The notes under the pieces: generated by a model
Told to the model about the DNA's origin: nothing
The model's input: only the letters and a program-made list of their open reading frames with translations
Database searches by the model: none
Translations under genes and position numbers: made by a program
Shown here: piece after piece, positions 30,757 to 41,882 of the stretch
How positions within the stretch are numbered: position 1 is the first letter of the stretch
How the letters are laid out: each line of letters opens with the position of its first letter
NCBI GenBank assembly: GCA_949592205.1
Contig: CATIUR010000003.1
Coordinates: 19,244,501 to 19,308,500 of the forward strand
Reading direction: 5' to 3'
Length of the DNA stretch: 64,000 bases
DNA from: Helichrysum umbraculigerum
Lineage: Eukaryota > Streptophyta > Magnoliopsida > Asterales > Asteraceae

Positions 30757-33457
30757 TGTGACAACCGTCAATTTAGGACTATAATTTAGTGCCTAATCAA
30801 GTGTAATACATGTAATTAGTTCCGTGTTAGGCTAATTAATGTATCAATTATTATATATATTGTTGAATATATATCTACAATTATGCGGTTTGTTTAAGTC
30901 GTACGAGTCTCAAATCGAATGAAATTCGATTACAATAAATACGGACGTTGGTGAACAATTTTATTAAGTAATACAAATATTATTTAATAACTCAATTTAT
31001 TCAAAAATATTATTTATAATAATATTTCGTATCCAAGTTTTATTAAACAATTAGCGTATACGCTATTAAACGTACAAACGCGCAAACAAATAAAACGAAT
31101 TTCAAATTAGATATCCCAAATGGATAATTGATAAATTATTTTAATAAAACATTTTATAATAAATTCGCAATTTAAAACTTATCTTTTAATGTGTAAAAAT
31201 CATTTAATGTTTGAACAACGGAGAAAACGAACACCGCACGGAGCGGGAACGCGGGGCGAAAATGGGAGTTAACCTCCCATTCCCACCCTCTTTTCTTTCA
31301 TTTCTCTTTTACCTCTCTCTCTCTCTTCTTTCTCTTTTTCTCTCAAATACCACCCACCACCACCATTCTCATCACCACCAAAATCACCAAATCAACACCT
31401 TAAACGACCTCGGATCTTCATGTCCCTTTGGAAATAAACGACCACCACGCGACGATCTACATTTCTACCTTTTCGGATTTTCATTTAGTCACTTTGTAAG
31501 TTTCCGACAAATCCCGAAATCTCTCGATTCTTAGTATTTTTCACTTGTGATTGTTTATATAACATATATATGTCCCTTACTAAGTATATAACACGATTTC
31601 ATATCTTGAAAAACGAGTTTAAAATGGATTTTTGGTCGGAATTATCGTGACAGCCGGATTTCTAGGCTGGTGTTCATCCATGCGACACAAGCCTTGTGTC
31701 GCATGTTGTGTCGTATTTTGGCCTTTGTGTCGCATAAACTCCCTTGTGTCGTATTTTGTGTCGTACCCGAGAATTAGTGTCGCAAGTCCTGCGACACAAC
31801 CACTATGTCGCATACCCCATACGACACAATCACTATGTCGCTGTTGAATCAGCATCTCGCATCTATGCGACACAACCATTGTGTCGCATAGACATTGTGT
31901 CGCATTCCTATGCGACACAACCTATGTGTCGCATAAACACTTTTGTGTCGCATATTGTGTCGCAAAACACAGAAAAATCAGATTTTTACTAAGTGTCGAG
32001 ACTCGAAAATTTTCACTCGATTTTACCCGAATTCAGATCCCAGATGCGTTTTTCGTCAAAGCAATATAGTAGAAATAAAAATTTTCCAAGCTGACCTGGC
32101 AGCTCGACCCCAGCCAGGGGCTCTGCCCCTTGGACCCCGCCAGGGGCTGCCGCCCCTTGGACCCCGCTACCAGGGGCGCTGCCCCCGGACCCCCGTGCTT
32201 AGATTCCGTAAGCACATTTTTCACCAAGTGTCAAACTTGTACAACTTCAATACACTTATACGATACAACTTTTCAAACATAATGGAATTTGTTTTTCAAG
32301 TATAACGCTTCGAAATCAATGTGGTAACATCAAGACTATTGTTACAATTAATCACCAACGGGCCGTACATGTTTTCAAACATATTTCAGAATCAAACAAG
32401 TCGTTGTAACTTGTATCAATTCATTCAAAAAGTCGTTGTAACTTGTATCAATTCAATCAAACAAGTCGTTGTAACTTGTATCAATTCAATCAACCAAATC
32501 GTAGTAATTTGGACATATATATAAAGTTGTATAACAACTACAAAGGTAGTCTTTCGAGATACCGGTACAATTAATAACAATCAAGTGTCGTGAACACATT
32601 CAGGTTTCAAGTATTTGGACATCAATTCACCGCTAATTACTTCAAGTTTATTAAATTAAACACTTCAAGACTCAGGTGAGTTTCATGGCCCCATTTTCAC
32701 TGCTTTACAACTAGGGGTGAGATATTACTACTCGATTTTGTTTTACAAGTAGAACGCAAGTGCCAAACTTCAAATACTACATGAGTTTCAAGCTAATCAA
32801 TTTAAAGTCCTCCGTAAGCATAGTCTCTAGTATTTATAGCGTGAATGTTAGTATATGATATCATATGGGATTGACAATCCTCATCCGGGTTAGCACGCAC
32901 TAACCGGTCAAACGGATGTATTAGCATTTGGGAAGACGAGTGTTGATTAGGCACTCGTAGGAGGCATTTCAAGTTAGGTTTCCTTAATTGGGCCTGACAA
33001 ATCAAGTTAAGCTCAGACTATGTGCTCATGGACAGTATAACTTTTATTTTGCTTAATTGCATTTTAAATTCAATATAAATCTTGCGGTTCTTACAACTAT
33101 ACATTGACATACAAACCTGTGAGCTCACCAGCGTTTTCGCTGACCCATTTTAGTATTTATCACAGGTACCCCGCAGTAGGTTGGCTGCACAAGCAGGAAC
33201 AATTAGCTCGAGTCAGCATTCATACAACTAGAGATTAAATTGCATTATTATATTTTGTAAAAGTAATTATGCTATGTAATCTCTCAATTTCAGGAATCGA
33301 GCTAATGTAACAATATTTTGATGTAAACATTTACTTTATCTATACAAGTTTAAAACGACGCATATAGTGGTCGTTCATTATATCTTATGTGCTTTGTATA
33401 TTGATTAGTGACACCCAAATCGAGCTTCCGCAAATCATCAAATTTGGGGGTGTCACA
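30757..33457 (+). repeat. Element A 3' LTR
   Basis: The LTR is 2701 bp, the same length and plan as the 5' LTR (offset 24714). About eight substitutions were seen by eye, for example TTAGTCAC here and TTCGTCAC at 6770. It ends TGTCACA and is followed by the AAAAT duplication. Confidence 0.95.
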
Positions 33458-33462
33458 AAAAT

Positions 33463-33831
33463 TCAAATAAGGTTTTAGAGATTCGTTTAGAAGAATTAGG
33501 TGAATTTCCGTTTTTTCTGTACGATTTAGAATTAGTGGAGTGACTTTTCATTTGTGTGACATAATCTGAGTTGCAGGTTGTTGTGGATTTAGTCAACAAA
33601 AAAATGGTAGAAATTGAAGGTAATGTGGGTGGGAATAAAGGGAAAAAGATGAATATACCCTCACATTTGTTGCACATGTCTTCATTTAACGGGAAAAGTT
33701 AACCTTGTTAGGCTAAGGAATGACCGGTGATGTAAAATAACGAACACAGGGACGCCTAGTGACATTTCTTGAAATAAGGGAGGAAACGTGATTTTTTGGA
33801 CAAACACAGGGATGATCCTGGCAATTTTCTC
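33463..33831. other. Right arm of the Mutator-type element
   Basis: The terminal inverted repeat occupies about 33707-33831. The internal remainder (33463-33706) has no recognisable coding sequence. Confidence 0.8.
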
Positions 33832-33841
33832 AATATTTAAG

Positions 33842-34479
33842 TCGTCTCATATATATGTACGTTCGGACTAAGTTGCATTATCAATGTATTTGACAGTCAA
33901 TTAATCATGAATTTTAGCATATAAAGCAAAACGTAAGATATAATTCGAATGATATGAGTATATGTATATCGAATATATTTTTAGATTGCATGAGTAGATC
34001 AGAGAACTTGTTACCAAAAGACTGTCAAATGTTCACCGTATGAATTGGACGATTTAGCGTAATTAGCAGTTTAATGAATCACGACTATCTTGTGAAATAA
34101 TTTACTTTGATTTTTGTTTGAAGAATGATATGATACATTCTGCTATATTATTTGATAAAAATTTTATATTATTTTTATTCTTCCTAAATTTGTTTGGTTA
34201 TGCTTGTTACAACAGTGATAAATTATTCGAACAGTTACTCGAACAATGTAAGTTATATTAAAAAAGTTAGTAAGGATTTTTGGGAAGTTTACATCGAAAT
34301 TTCATAACACTTCTATAAGCAATCATGTGATGTGATCAACTTTGTTTGTATCATAATAATTACCAATAATAGCGTTATCATCTTTTATCTAACGGATTTC
34401 ACCCTTTTTGACTTTTTAATTTAAAGAGTAGACTCGGGACTGAAGTTAACTCAAGAAGATACCTACTCAAGAATATATA
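33842..34479. other. AT-rich noncoding DNA
   Basis: No gene, repeat array or clear element end was recognised. If the Helitron-type end at 4989 is real, this stretch would be part of that element's body on the far side of the nested insertions. Confidence 0.6.
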
Positions 34480-34629
34480 TGGAGGGCGGTTAGCGGGTTT
34501 GCAAGCGCTTTGGGTATAAATTTTGTTATTCCACAGGTATGGGTATGGTGATGGGTTTTGGTAATACCCGTCCAATTACTTGTAGCCGTATCTATAGCCG
34601 TTTCGCATAACTGTTATTATTAATTTGAG

Positions 34630-34711
<82 letters not shown>

Positions 34712-35141
34712 CTTTTTTATATATAAGAAGATAATGTACATATCAACTGGTGAACCTTCTACGATTATTACATTTTAATTTTGTATGATATGAAAACATG
34801 AAATTGTTTGTTATCTTGAACGTTTCGAAACTCTGAATTAGTTAATAAATAGTTAAATTGCTAGCTTTAAAATTTGAAATCTTGAATATACTATAGTTTA
34901 TGGTATTTTAGTTTTGTTTTTTTTGCTATGTTACAAATTTGCATCATATTTTTAACAACTAAATATTTTTTTGTTCGGTCAAAGTTACATACATGGGATA
35001 ACCAAAACCTGCAAATAAATCCGTAAAACTAATGGGTAATACTAATTGGGTACCCAGCAGGTATTGGGCCGGGTATGGTTACAAATATTATAAATGGGTA
35101 TGGGTACAAGTACTCTAAAACCCGACCGCTTGCCATCTCTA
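34480..35141. mobile_element. hAT-like MITE with GGGTA-rich interior
   Basis: The left end reads GGAGGGCGGTTAGCGGGTTT and the right end AAACCCGACCGCTTGCCATCTCT, an imperfect inverted pair. The interior carries many GGGTA/TACCC words and an (AT)n run (34632-34707). This style, with ends like AGAGATGGCAAGCGG, is common in plant hAT MITEs. I could not identify an 8-bp target duplication. Confidence 0.55.
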
Positions 35142-35362
35142 ATCCAATAATTGAAAATTAGAAATTGATAAAAGAATTAAAAAAGGTGATCGTATAAGAA
35201 TTTAGATTATTGGATGATGGAATGAAGCCATAAATTTTTTGGAAGTGAAAAATAACTTATTAGGACTTTTTTTAGAAAAAAATAAAGAAGATTGTAGGAA
35301 GATCTTCGTTCTTATTTTAAAACTAATATTCCTTTTTATCTCAATATTATATTATGTAAAAT

Positions 35363-35536
35363 TATTAAATTAATTAATAATTAATAATTAATGATAGCTA
35401 CTATAAAATAAACTAGACAACTACTAGTCAATAAACAATTATACCCTTTGATATTTCGGGAAAAGTTCATTACACGTGGGTAGTGATAATAAATAAATTA
35501 ACGAATGACTTGGCAAATTGACTAGGCAGATTGATA
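35363..35536. repeat. Dispersed direct repeat, copy 2
   Basis: This matches 3597-3735 in the same orientation, with about 35 bp extra in the middle (around 35400-35475). It ends 12 bp before the Helitron-like end at 35549. Confidence 0.8.
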
Positions 35537-35548
35537 ATCTTATATATA

Positions 35549-35575
35549 CTAGATTAAGACCCACATGATTTGCGG
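35549..35575 (-). mobile_element. Helitron-like 3' end, degraded
   Basis: The minus strand reads CCGCAAATCATGTGGG, seven bases, then CTAG and T. The layout matches the end at 4989 but the hairpin is weak. Confidence 0.35.
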
Positions 35576-36215
35576 ATTTTAACAAGCAAATTTATTTAGA
35601 TTGAAACTTAAATTAACCTAGATAGAATATAATATATTGTGATGTGTATTGCAAAATTGTATCTCATAATTGGAAAGTAATATTCAGACTTGTACTATAA
35701 AATATATTTTCCGGAACCTCGAGAAGAACCAATTCTGGTGGCGAGCAACCCAGAGTGTGCAAAGAGCTCGTAGCCGAGAGAAGTAGTTATGTATTGCAAT
35801 GATGACATGTACAGATTGTGTAGTTGTAAGTATTGCATGGGTCTGCTACATTGTTTTTTCCCTCAAGTCATCAGCCTAAGACGTGACAACGTATGTAAGT
35901 ACAATTGTATGTGGCCATTACGACCAAAAAAAAGACTAAAAATATATAATGCTAAGTTAAACATGATCAAGCTTATTGCCACAGATGTGTTAATTAACCT
36001 AAGATATAGCCATTGAAATAGGTGTGTATTTGTGACTGAATAAAGACTAGTATTTATATTACATCTCATACAACTGACCGAATTCAAATTGTAAGCATAT
36101 TAGTAGGAAAATATGAATAATTTTGAAAATAGTTTGATCATGATTTGATCTAACAATCATTCCAAAGTTATCTATTTTAAAATACGCGTATAAACCAATT
36201 CATTCATAGTTTTTG

Positions 36216-36216
<1 letters not shown>

Positions 36217-36305
<89 letters not shown>
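36217..36305. repeat. (AT)n microsatellite
   Basis: Uninterrupted TA dinucleotides for about 89 bp. Confidence 0.97.
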
Positions 36306-36307
<2 letters not shown>

Positions 36308-37013
36308 CAATTATTTTTAAAGTTAGTGTTTGATTATTTATGTTCTTACTATTAATAAATCGATTCAAAAAATCAAATATAGATCCAAAAGCATTAAATT
36401 ATTAATTTTTTTAAAAAAATATTAATTATACCTTGGATGATGAATTTCAATTGATTTAAGCATTGTTGAAATACGATTTTTAATTCTCCAATAAGGGGTT
36501 TCCAGAAGATTTAAACACTATTGTAGAAGAATTGGTGTATGAAGTTGGATCACTATTAATCTAAAGCTAATTAATCTGTTGAAGATATGCAGATTGTTGA
36601 AGACGACTGAGTGTGGTGGTTCGATTGTGGTGTATCTTTGTGAGGTTGTCTTTGACACGGGTCGAATGAGAATTGATTCTACATATTGGACCTTTAATAT
36701 GTAATATGTAATTGCATTAGTAAGCCCATTTAAAAGGGGTAACGTAGTTGTAATGTTTTAATTTTTGTAATTATTAATATTTAAGTAATTAATTAATTTT
36801 AATTAATATTTAATATTTATAATTAAGTTTAAGTAATTATTAATTAATTAATTAAGTCATTAAGGCTAGATAAGTCTTTTTTTTAAGGAACCTACCTACT
36901 TATGATGTCATTAATCTAATTAATGGTGAGATTAGGCAAGTTGCTAATTAATCTAAGGGTCATTGCTAATGCATGGTTTTTCTTTTAAGTTATAAGATAG
37001 AAGATATATGTAT

Positions 37014-37041
37014 ACTAAATATAGACCCGTGCGATGCACGG
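37014..37041 (-). mobile_element. Helitron-like 3' end, variant
   Basis: The minus strand has the hairpin CCGTGCATCGCACGG (six-base perfect stem) and, nine bases on, TTAGT in place of CTAGT. It may be a diverged Helitron terminus. Confidence 0.35.
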
Positions 37042-37326
37042 TAATTTAATATTAAATTTGAAGAAAATTAAAGTATTTCCTAGCTGTAGGAATATTAAAG
37101 ATAAAACAAAACATAAAACTTTGAACAACAAATTAAAGTCAAATTAAGGCACTATTGTAGAATGATTTTAATTTACCTTATAAGGGATGTAGTCTTATAC
37201 ATGAACTTATCTAATAGTAGTGATCTTATATTATTCCGTAGTGATGATTTTGAAAGTGATATTGTATTTTGTTATAAGATTTATAGTGGGAGAGTTTATC
37301 ATCCACAAGAACATCAAAAAATGATA

Positions 37327-37402
<76 letters not shown>

Positions 37403-37412
37403 TTAATAAAAA

Positions 37413-37451
<39 letters not shown>
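37327..37451. repeat. (AAT)n microsatellite
   Basis: About 125 bp of AAT trinucleotides with one short interruption near 37402-37415. The open frame across it is a by-product. Confidence 0.95.
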
Positions 37452-37505
37452 TCTCCCTTTATTCAAATCAAACCTCTATACAAATTAATAGAATATTAGT
37501 TGATA

Positions 37506-37971
37506 GGGTAAATGGCGCAGATCGGCAACGAACTTTCCTTTTTTTTTGTCGAGTTAGGGTATGAACCCAATTTATTATACAGGTCGGCAACAAACTTTCA
37601 AATTATGTTTCGAGTTAGGTAACGAACTTTTTGAGTTACCTAACTCGAAACATAATTTGAAAGTTCGTTACCTAACTCGAAACATAATTTGAAAGTTCGT
37701 TATCTAACTCGAAAGATAATTCAAAAGTTTGTTACCTAACTCGAAACATATATTGGACACGAACTTTCGAATTATGTTTCGAGTTAGGTAACAAACTTTC
37801 AAATTATGTTTCGAGTTAGGAAACGAATTTTTAAAGTTAGATGAAAAAATAGTTCGTTACCTAACTCGAAACATAATTTGAAAGTTCGTTACCAACCTGT
37901 ATAATAAATTGGGTTCATACCCTAACTCGACAAAAAAGGGAAAGTTCGTTGCCGATCTGCGCCATTTACCC
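37506..37971. mobile_element. Foldback MITE with 9-bp TSD (Mutator-type)
   Basis: The ends are GGGTAAATGGCGCAGATCGG and its inverse, and continue to match for about 34 bp (up to GGCAACGAACTTTCC). They are flanked by a perfect TAGTTGATA duplication (37497-37505 and 37972-37980). The interior is made of repeated and inverted copies of CCTAACTCGAAACATAATTT and GAAAGTTCGTTA, so a transcript would fold into a long hairpin. There is no coding capacity. Confidence 0.93.
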
Positions 37972-38028
37972 TAGTTGATAAATATGAGAGGTTATCTGAT
38001 ATATAAAAGAAGAATGTGATCAATTAAC

Positions 38029-38916
38029 TGTAGGAAACCGTAGTGTAAAAAACGAAACTGAAGTTAAACAAACAGAAACAGATAACGTAAATGATATCGA
38101 AACCGAAGCCCGTGTTGAACACGGTTCCCTTAAAACATATTTGAGTATGTTTCCCAGGGTATAACGGTAGCAGCTGTTGCACAGCCGGAGTCGTAACTTG
38201 CCTGAAACGTGAAGATCAAAAATATGTATATAAAGTGTAGCTGAACGAGAGAAGTAAAGTGTATGGTATTTCGTATATCTTGAATGAAACCAGAGGTTGA
38301 TATTTATGCTGAAATCTCAACTTGGACAACAAGCTATAATCTTTTGAAACTAAAAAACGATTTATCAAATCGTTTTAAATTTTGAAAAGATATGAAAATT
38401 AAATGGATCAATATGTTCCATAAATATATTTTCTAGAAGCTTCTGAAAAATCGTGGGTTAGAGCAAAACGAGGCTTGTGCAGGCTCGATGATTTCGGAGC
38501 TGCATTCGTGTCCGCAGGTCGCGCGGGTATGCATTGTTCACAAGCTCGAACCCAAATTTATCACGATTTGCACCCCCCTGCGCGCGCGTAGGCAAGGGAG
38601 TAAAACACATCATATGAGATCATACCATGACCTCAACCATTGAGCTTATAAATTACTCACAAGATATGTATAGTTTCCAATGTGGGACAACTTCCACTCA
38701 TTTCTTAGCTTCCATTTTCCGTTTCAAGTACCTTACTTTACAACTCGATATCTCATTCATCTTAACTCCATTTTGGACATATCTTAGCTCGTTGTGAAGC
38801 TCTCATCAAGGAGAACACAAACCCACAAAACATTAACTATATATATAATATATACATATAGTAATTTATGTCCAAAGTTGACAAAAACTGCATGTTTTTA
38901 TCAAAATTTTCCAACA
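38029..38916 (-). repeat. Element C 3' LTR
   Basis: The LTR is 888 bp and is bordered on the right by ATCCCCC, the complement of a polypurine tract. Compared with the other LTR it has extra bases (for example GAGCAAAACGAGGC around 38461) and lacks others (GATTTGAT near 38353). Confidence 0.92.
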
Positions 38917-39485
38917 ATCCCCCACATGAATGGAGATCGATAAATTACGTACGAAAGTCTCATCACAGTTTCAACAGTTGAGTCTTGCATAGGATAGGTA
39001 GGTGTTACCCTTTGAACCTTCCCTTGTGAAATGTACTTAGTCTCCTAGCTGTTAGTAGACGGCGATGTCTTTGAACTGATCTGCTATCTATGTAGACGAC
39101 AATACATATTCACACATGACTCTTCCTGACAATTTCAACTCCTCATAGTCGTGTCCTTTATGGTCCTGAACACTAGCCTGGTTCTGCAAGAGCTCTTAGA
39201 AAATGCACCCCCCCCCCCCCCCCCCCCACATTTCCCTTCGAAGCGACCCCACTTCTCTCTCACATAGGTGATTTTTGAAATCATTAAAAGCATTAAGCTT
39301 AACCTAACTATCACTGTTAATATAAGAATGTACTAGGAAGTTTAATAAACTCCCTTTTAATAGGTTTAGTTAATAAAATAACTTCCCCCACAGTGACCTC
39401 CCTTCGTTCATACAATTAGGTTGTCCTCTTGAACCTAGATCTTGGGATCTCCAGTCAACTAGGTGAGGTTTTCCTTTGTACAAAC
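38917..39485 (-). other. Element C 3' untranslated region with a C20 tract
   Basis: Noncoding between the end of pol and the 3' LTR. It contains the polypurine tract complement (38917-38925) and an uninterrupted run of 20 C at 39208-39227. Confidence 0.8.
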
Positions 39486-40178
39486 TTATTCGTTTAAGGG
39501 CTTTAGTCCCATTCCTCTTGACGACCTGTAAACTACCTCTCTGCTTAAGCCTTTAGTTAGCGGATCCGCAATATTATCCGTTGACTTCACATAGTCAATT
39601 GAGATAATTCCAGTTGAAAGAAGTTGTCGTATAGTGTTATGTCTACGTCGAATATGCCGAGACTTACCATTATACATTATGCTATGAGCTCTACCAATTG
39701 CCGATTGGCTATCACAATGTATACTAATGGCCGTTACCGGCTTAGGCCACCTAGGTATATCCTTGGTAAATTGACGTAACCACTCTGCCTCTTCCCCACA
39801 TTTGTCCAAAGCGATAAACTTATATTCCATCGTGGATCTAGCTATAACTGTTTGTTTGGACGATTTCCAAGATACAGCTGCACCTCCTAGTGTGAAAACA
39901 TATCCACTAGTTGCTCTTGAATCTTTTATATCAGAGATCTAATATGCATCGGTGTATCCTTCAATTACAGCTGGATATCTTTTGTAATGTAGTCCATATT
40001 CACGAGTGTATCGCAAATATCTTAGTAATCTCGTTATACTTTTCCAATGTTCTGTACTCGGATTACTAGTATATCTACTCAACCTGCTTACTGCATATGC
40101 AATATCAGGTCTTGTACAACTCATCAAATACATGAGACTACCAATGATTCTTGAATATTTGACTTGGGAAACACATTG
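39486..40178 (-). pseudogene. pol: Element C pol, C-terminal part (end of RT and RNase H)
   Basis: Reading from the element D border, the frame continues the reverse transcriptase tail (IIGSLMYLMSCTRPDIAYAVSRLSRYTS) and then meets TAG at 39939-39941, where copia elements usually have Trp (TDAYW). It resumes in the same frame through the RNase H region (MEYKFIALDKCGEEAEWLRQ, HCDSQSAIGRA, KSRHIRRRH, NIADPLTKGL) to a stop at 39486. The coding join across D is in frame with the segment at 52062 once one ACCTC copy is dropped. It is nonfunctional because of the nonsense codon and the insertion. Confidence 0.9.
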
Positions 40179-40183
40179 ACCTC

Positions 40184-40695
40184 TGATAAATCCCAGTTAG
40201 AGATCTTAGTAAGTATTCCTTTGATGAATTGTTAACAAGCTTGCGGAATAGTTTATTAACAACTTGAAGAACTTGTAAACACAGAATATCTAATCAAAAG
40301 CTTCAATATTATTATCAATAATACGAACACACAATTGTGTTAGGGTTTACAACCTTGAAGCTAATAACTAGAATGACTCGTATATCTCTAGGGTTTCACA
40401 GGATCTCTATTTATAACACATAGAGTCCTTTACAGAATCAAACATATTAGGAATCCTCATCTACTCCTAATATAACTCTAACCTACTTTATCTAACCAAC
40501 AATGGTTATCTGTATAACTAACAGTGGTTGAGTAAATACAAAATACAAACTCATGTCAACAGTGACAATGTTAGACTAATTCTAACTGACAGTGGCACTG
40601 TCAATATAAAACTAAACTAGCAGTGGTAGACTTCTTCTAGCAGTGGCACATGACTTGTGATCTGAGCAGATCTGACAGTGGCTCAGAACTCAACA
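40184..40695 (-). repeat. Element D 3' LTR
   Basis: The LTR is 512 bp and starts TGATAAATC and ends CTCAACA on the plus strand. It contains the palindrome TGACAGTGGCACTGTCA (40587-40603) and several CAGTGGY words between 40519 and 40690. Confidence 0.95.
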
Positions 40696-40705
40696 ATCTC
40701 CCCCT
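40696..40705 (-). other. Polypurine tract of element D
   Basis: ATCTCCCCCT on the plus strand is AGGGGGAGAT on the coding strand, next to the 3' LTR. Confidence 0.88.
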
Positions 40706-40790
40706 AAACTTGATCATTCTCAGCAATGAATCAAGTTTCTTCATCTTTATTTTCATCTTTAGGAGCTTGATTATGTTTTCTCTTTTTCTC

Positions 40791-41882
40791 CTACTCTCTC
40801 ATTCTTTCTAACTCCATTCTTTTATGAAACTGATTAAGCACCATGTATAAAGCATTAAATGCTCCTTCTGAAATCACTGTGGTTCTCAATTGAGATGCAA
40901 GCACATTTCTTAGAATCTGAGTCCCCAGAACATATTGTCTTTCATCAAGCATGTAGATTATCATTCCACTTCTGAATAAGATCATATGAACTCCAGCTCT
41001 AACAAAATGTCTCCATGTATTCACATTCTCAATGCAGTTTAAGAACAAATTAATGAATGGTTCAGGCTCAAACAACATATTCAAACATCTTCCCAAATCT
41101 CTTTCCATTATCACCAGCGAAACCTGCCTGTTTCTTTGACTGTTTAGCTCATACAGATCTATAATGTCTAACCTATTCACATTCTTGAGTACATCAGCAA
41201 CAGATGTCAAGTATTGCTCATTCCCATCCTCTCTGACAATCTTGATCTGCTCTTTGACAATATTAGCAAATTTTGAACTTTGTCCTTCCCATTCAACTAT
41301 CCTTGATGATCTATCATGATTGATGTGAATATTTTCTTTGCTATCCTTCACCTCTTTGATATATTTTCTCAACTCATCTGCATTTTTCTCCAAATCAGAA
41401 ACTACACTATCATAAGCAAGAACTCCATTCCATCTGATCTTTAGATTTTGATCAGAAAGCCTTTTTAATTCTCTTTCTTTGGCTTCTGCTTCCTCTTGCT
41501 CTTTCTTTTCAATTCTATCTTGCTCCTCTTTTCTCACCTGCTCAGCAATCCTCTTTCTATCCTCAGCCAACTTTTTCCAAATAAATTTGTCCTTCTGGAG
41601 CTTTTTCTCAAAATCCTCCTTTTCCTCATTCTGATATTTTTCATAAGCTTTTTCCAATTTCTCTACATCCCATCCTTCAAGCACACTTCTTGGTGCATAT
41701 CTGTTACCAAGAATTCTGAGCAGCAGTTGGTGGTTTGTTTCTTTTCTTCTCAAGCTCAGCTTGTCTTTTCAGTCTTGCCTTTTCTTCAGTAGCTTGTTTA
41801 AGCTTTGCAAACTCTGGATCCAAACCATCATTACCATCCTTTTTGTTGATCATGTCATGAATCTTTTGAGCAGACAACCCTC
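40791..41882 (-). pseudogene. Element D post-pol frame, C-terminal coiled-coil part
   Basis: The 320-codon open part (41753-40791) begins just after a frameshift near 41745. The frame upstream (KIHDMINKKDGNDGLDP, then a Lys/Glu-rich stretch) belongs to the same protein. Residues about 30-105 are strongly charged with a heptad-like pattern (EKKLQKDKFIWKKLAEDRKR, then KEEQDRIEKKEQEEAEAKER), a predicted coiled coil. The rest looks globular and helical (RQVSLVIMERDLGRCLNMLF). I see no membrane segment. It sits where Sireviruses carry an 'env-like' gene, but that name is positional; its function is unknown. Confidence 0.7.

Larger units (their letters stand above)
6043..33457 (+). mobile_element. 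Element A: complete Ty3/gypsy chromovirus (Tekay/Del-like), plus strand
   Basis: The element is bounded by 2701-bp LTRs (6043-8743 and 30757-33457) with TG...CA-type ends (the 5' copy has a terminal T). The 5-bp target duplication AAAAT lies at 6038-6042 and 33458-33462. A primer site follows the 5' LTR by 3 bp and a polypurine tract abuts the 3' LTR. The LTRs differ at only about eight places by eye, so insertion is recent. The gag-pol frame contains a nonsense codon and is split by element B, so A cannot now encode its own full polyprotein. Confidence 0.95.
5040..33831. mobile_element. Mutator-type (MULE-like) nonautonomous element, split by gypsy elements
   Basis: The terminal inverted repeats begin GAGAAAATTGCC and end GGCAATTTTCTC. 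They match closely for about 125 bp (5040-5164 against 33707-33831), and more loosely to about 200 bp. They are flanked by a perfect direct duplication AATATTTAAG at 5030-5039 and 33832-33841. Long TIRs with a 9-11 bp TSD are characteristic of Mutator-like elements. Without the inserted gypsy element A (6043-33457 plus one AAAAT copy) the original would be about 1.4 kb and has no transposase frame. Confidence 0.85.
35142..37496. other. AT-rich noncoding DNA with scattered element ends
   Basis: No gene is supported; short open frames at 35789-36016, 35863-36087 and 37162-37488 lack recognisable protein features. The stretch holds the second copy of the dispersed repeat, (AT)n at 36217-36305, (AAT)n at 37327-37451 and two Helitron-like ends. 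Confidence 0.7.

Noticed and set aside
35789..36087. Short overlapping frames on both strands with Cys residues
   Set aside because: No recognisable domain, AT-rich surroundings, and overlapping frames on opposite strands.
37162..37488. Open frame with poly-Asn and poly-Ile
   Set aside because: It is a translation of the (AAT)n microsatellite.
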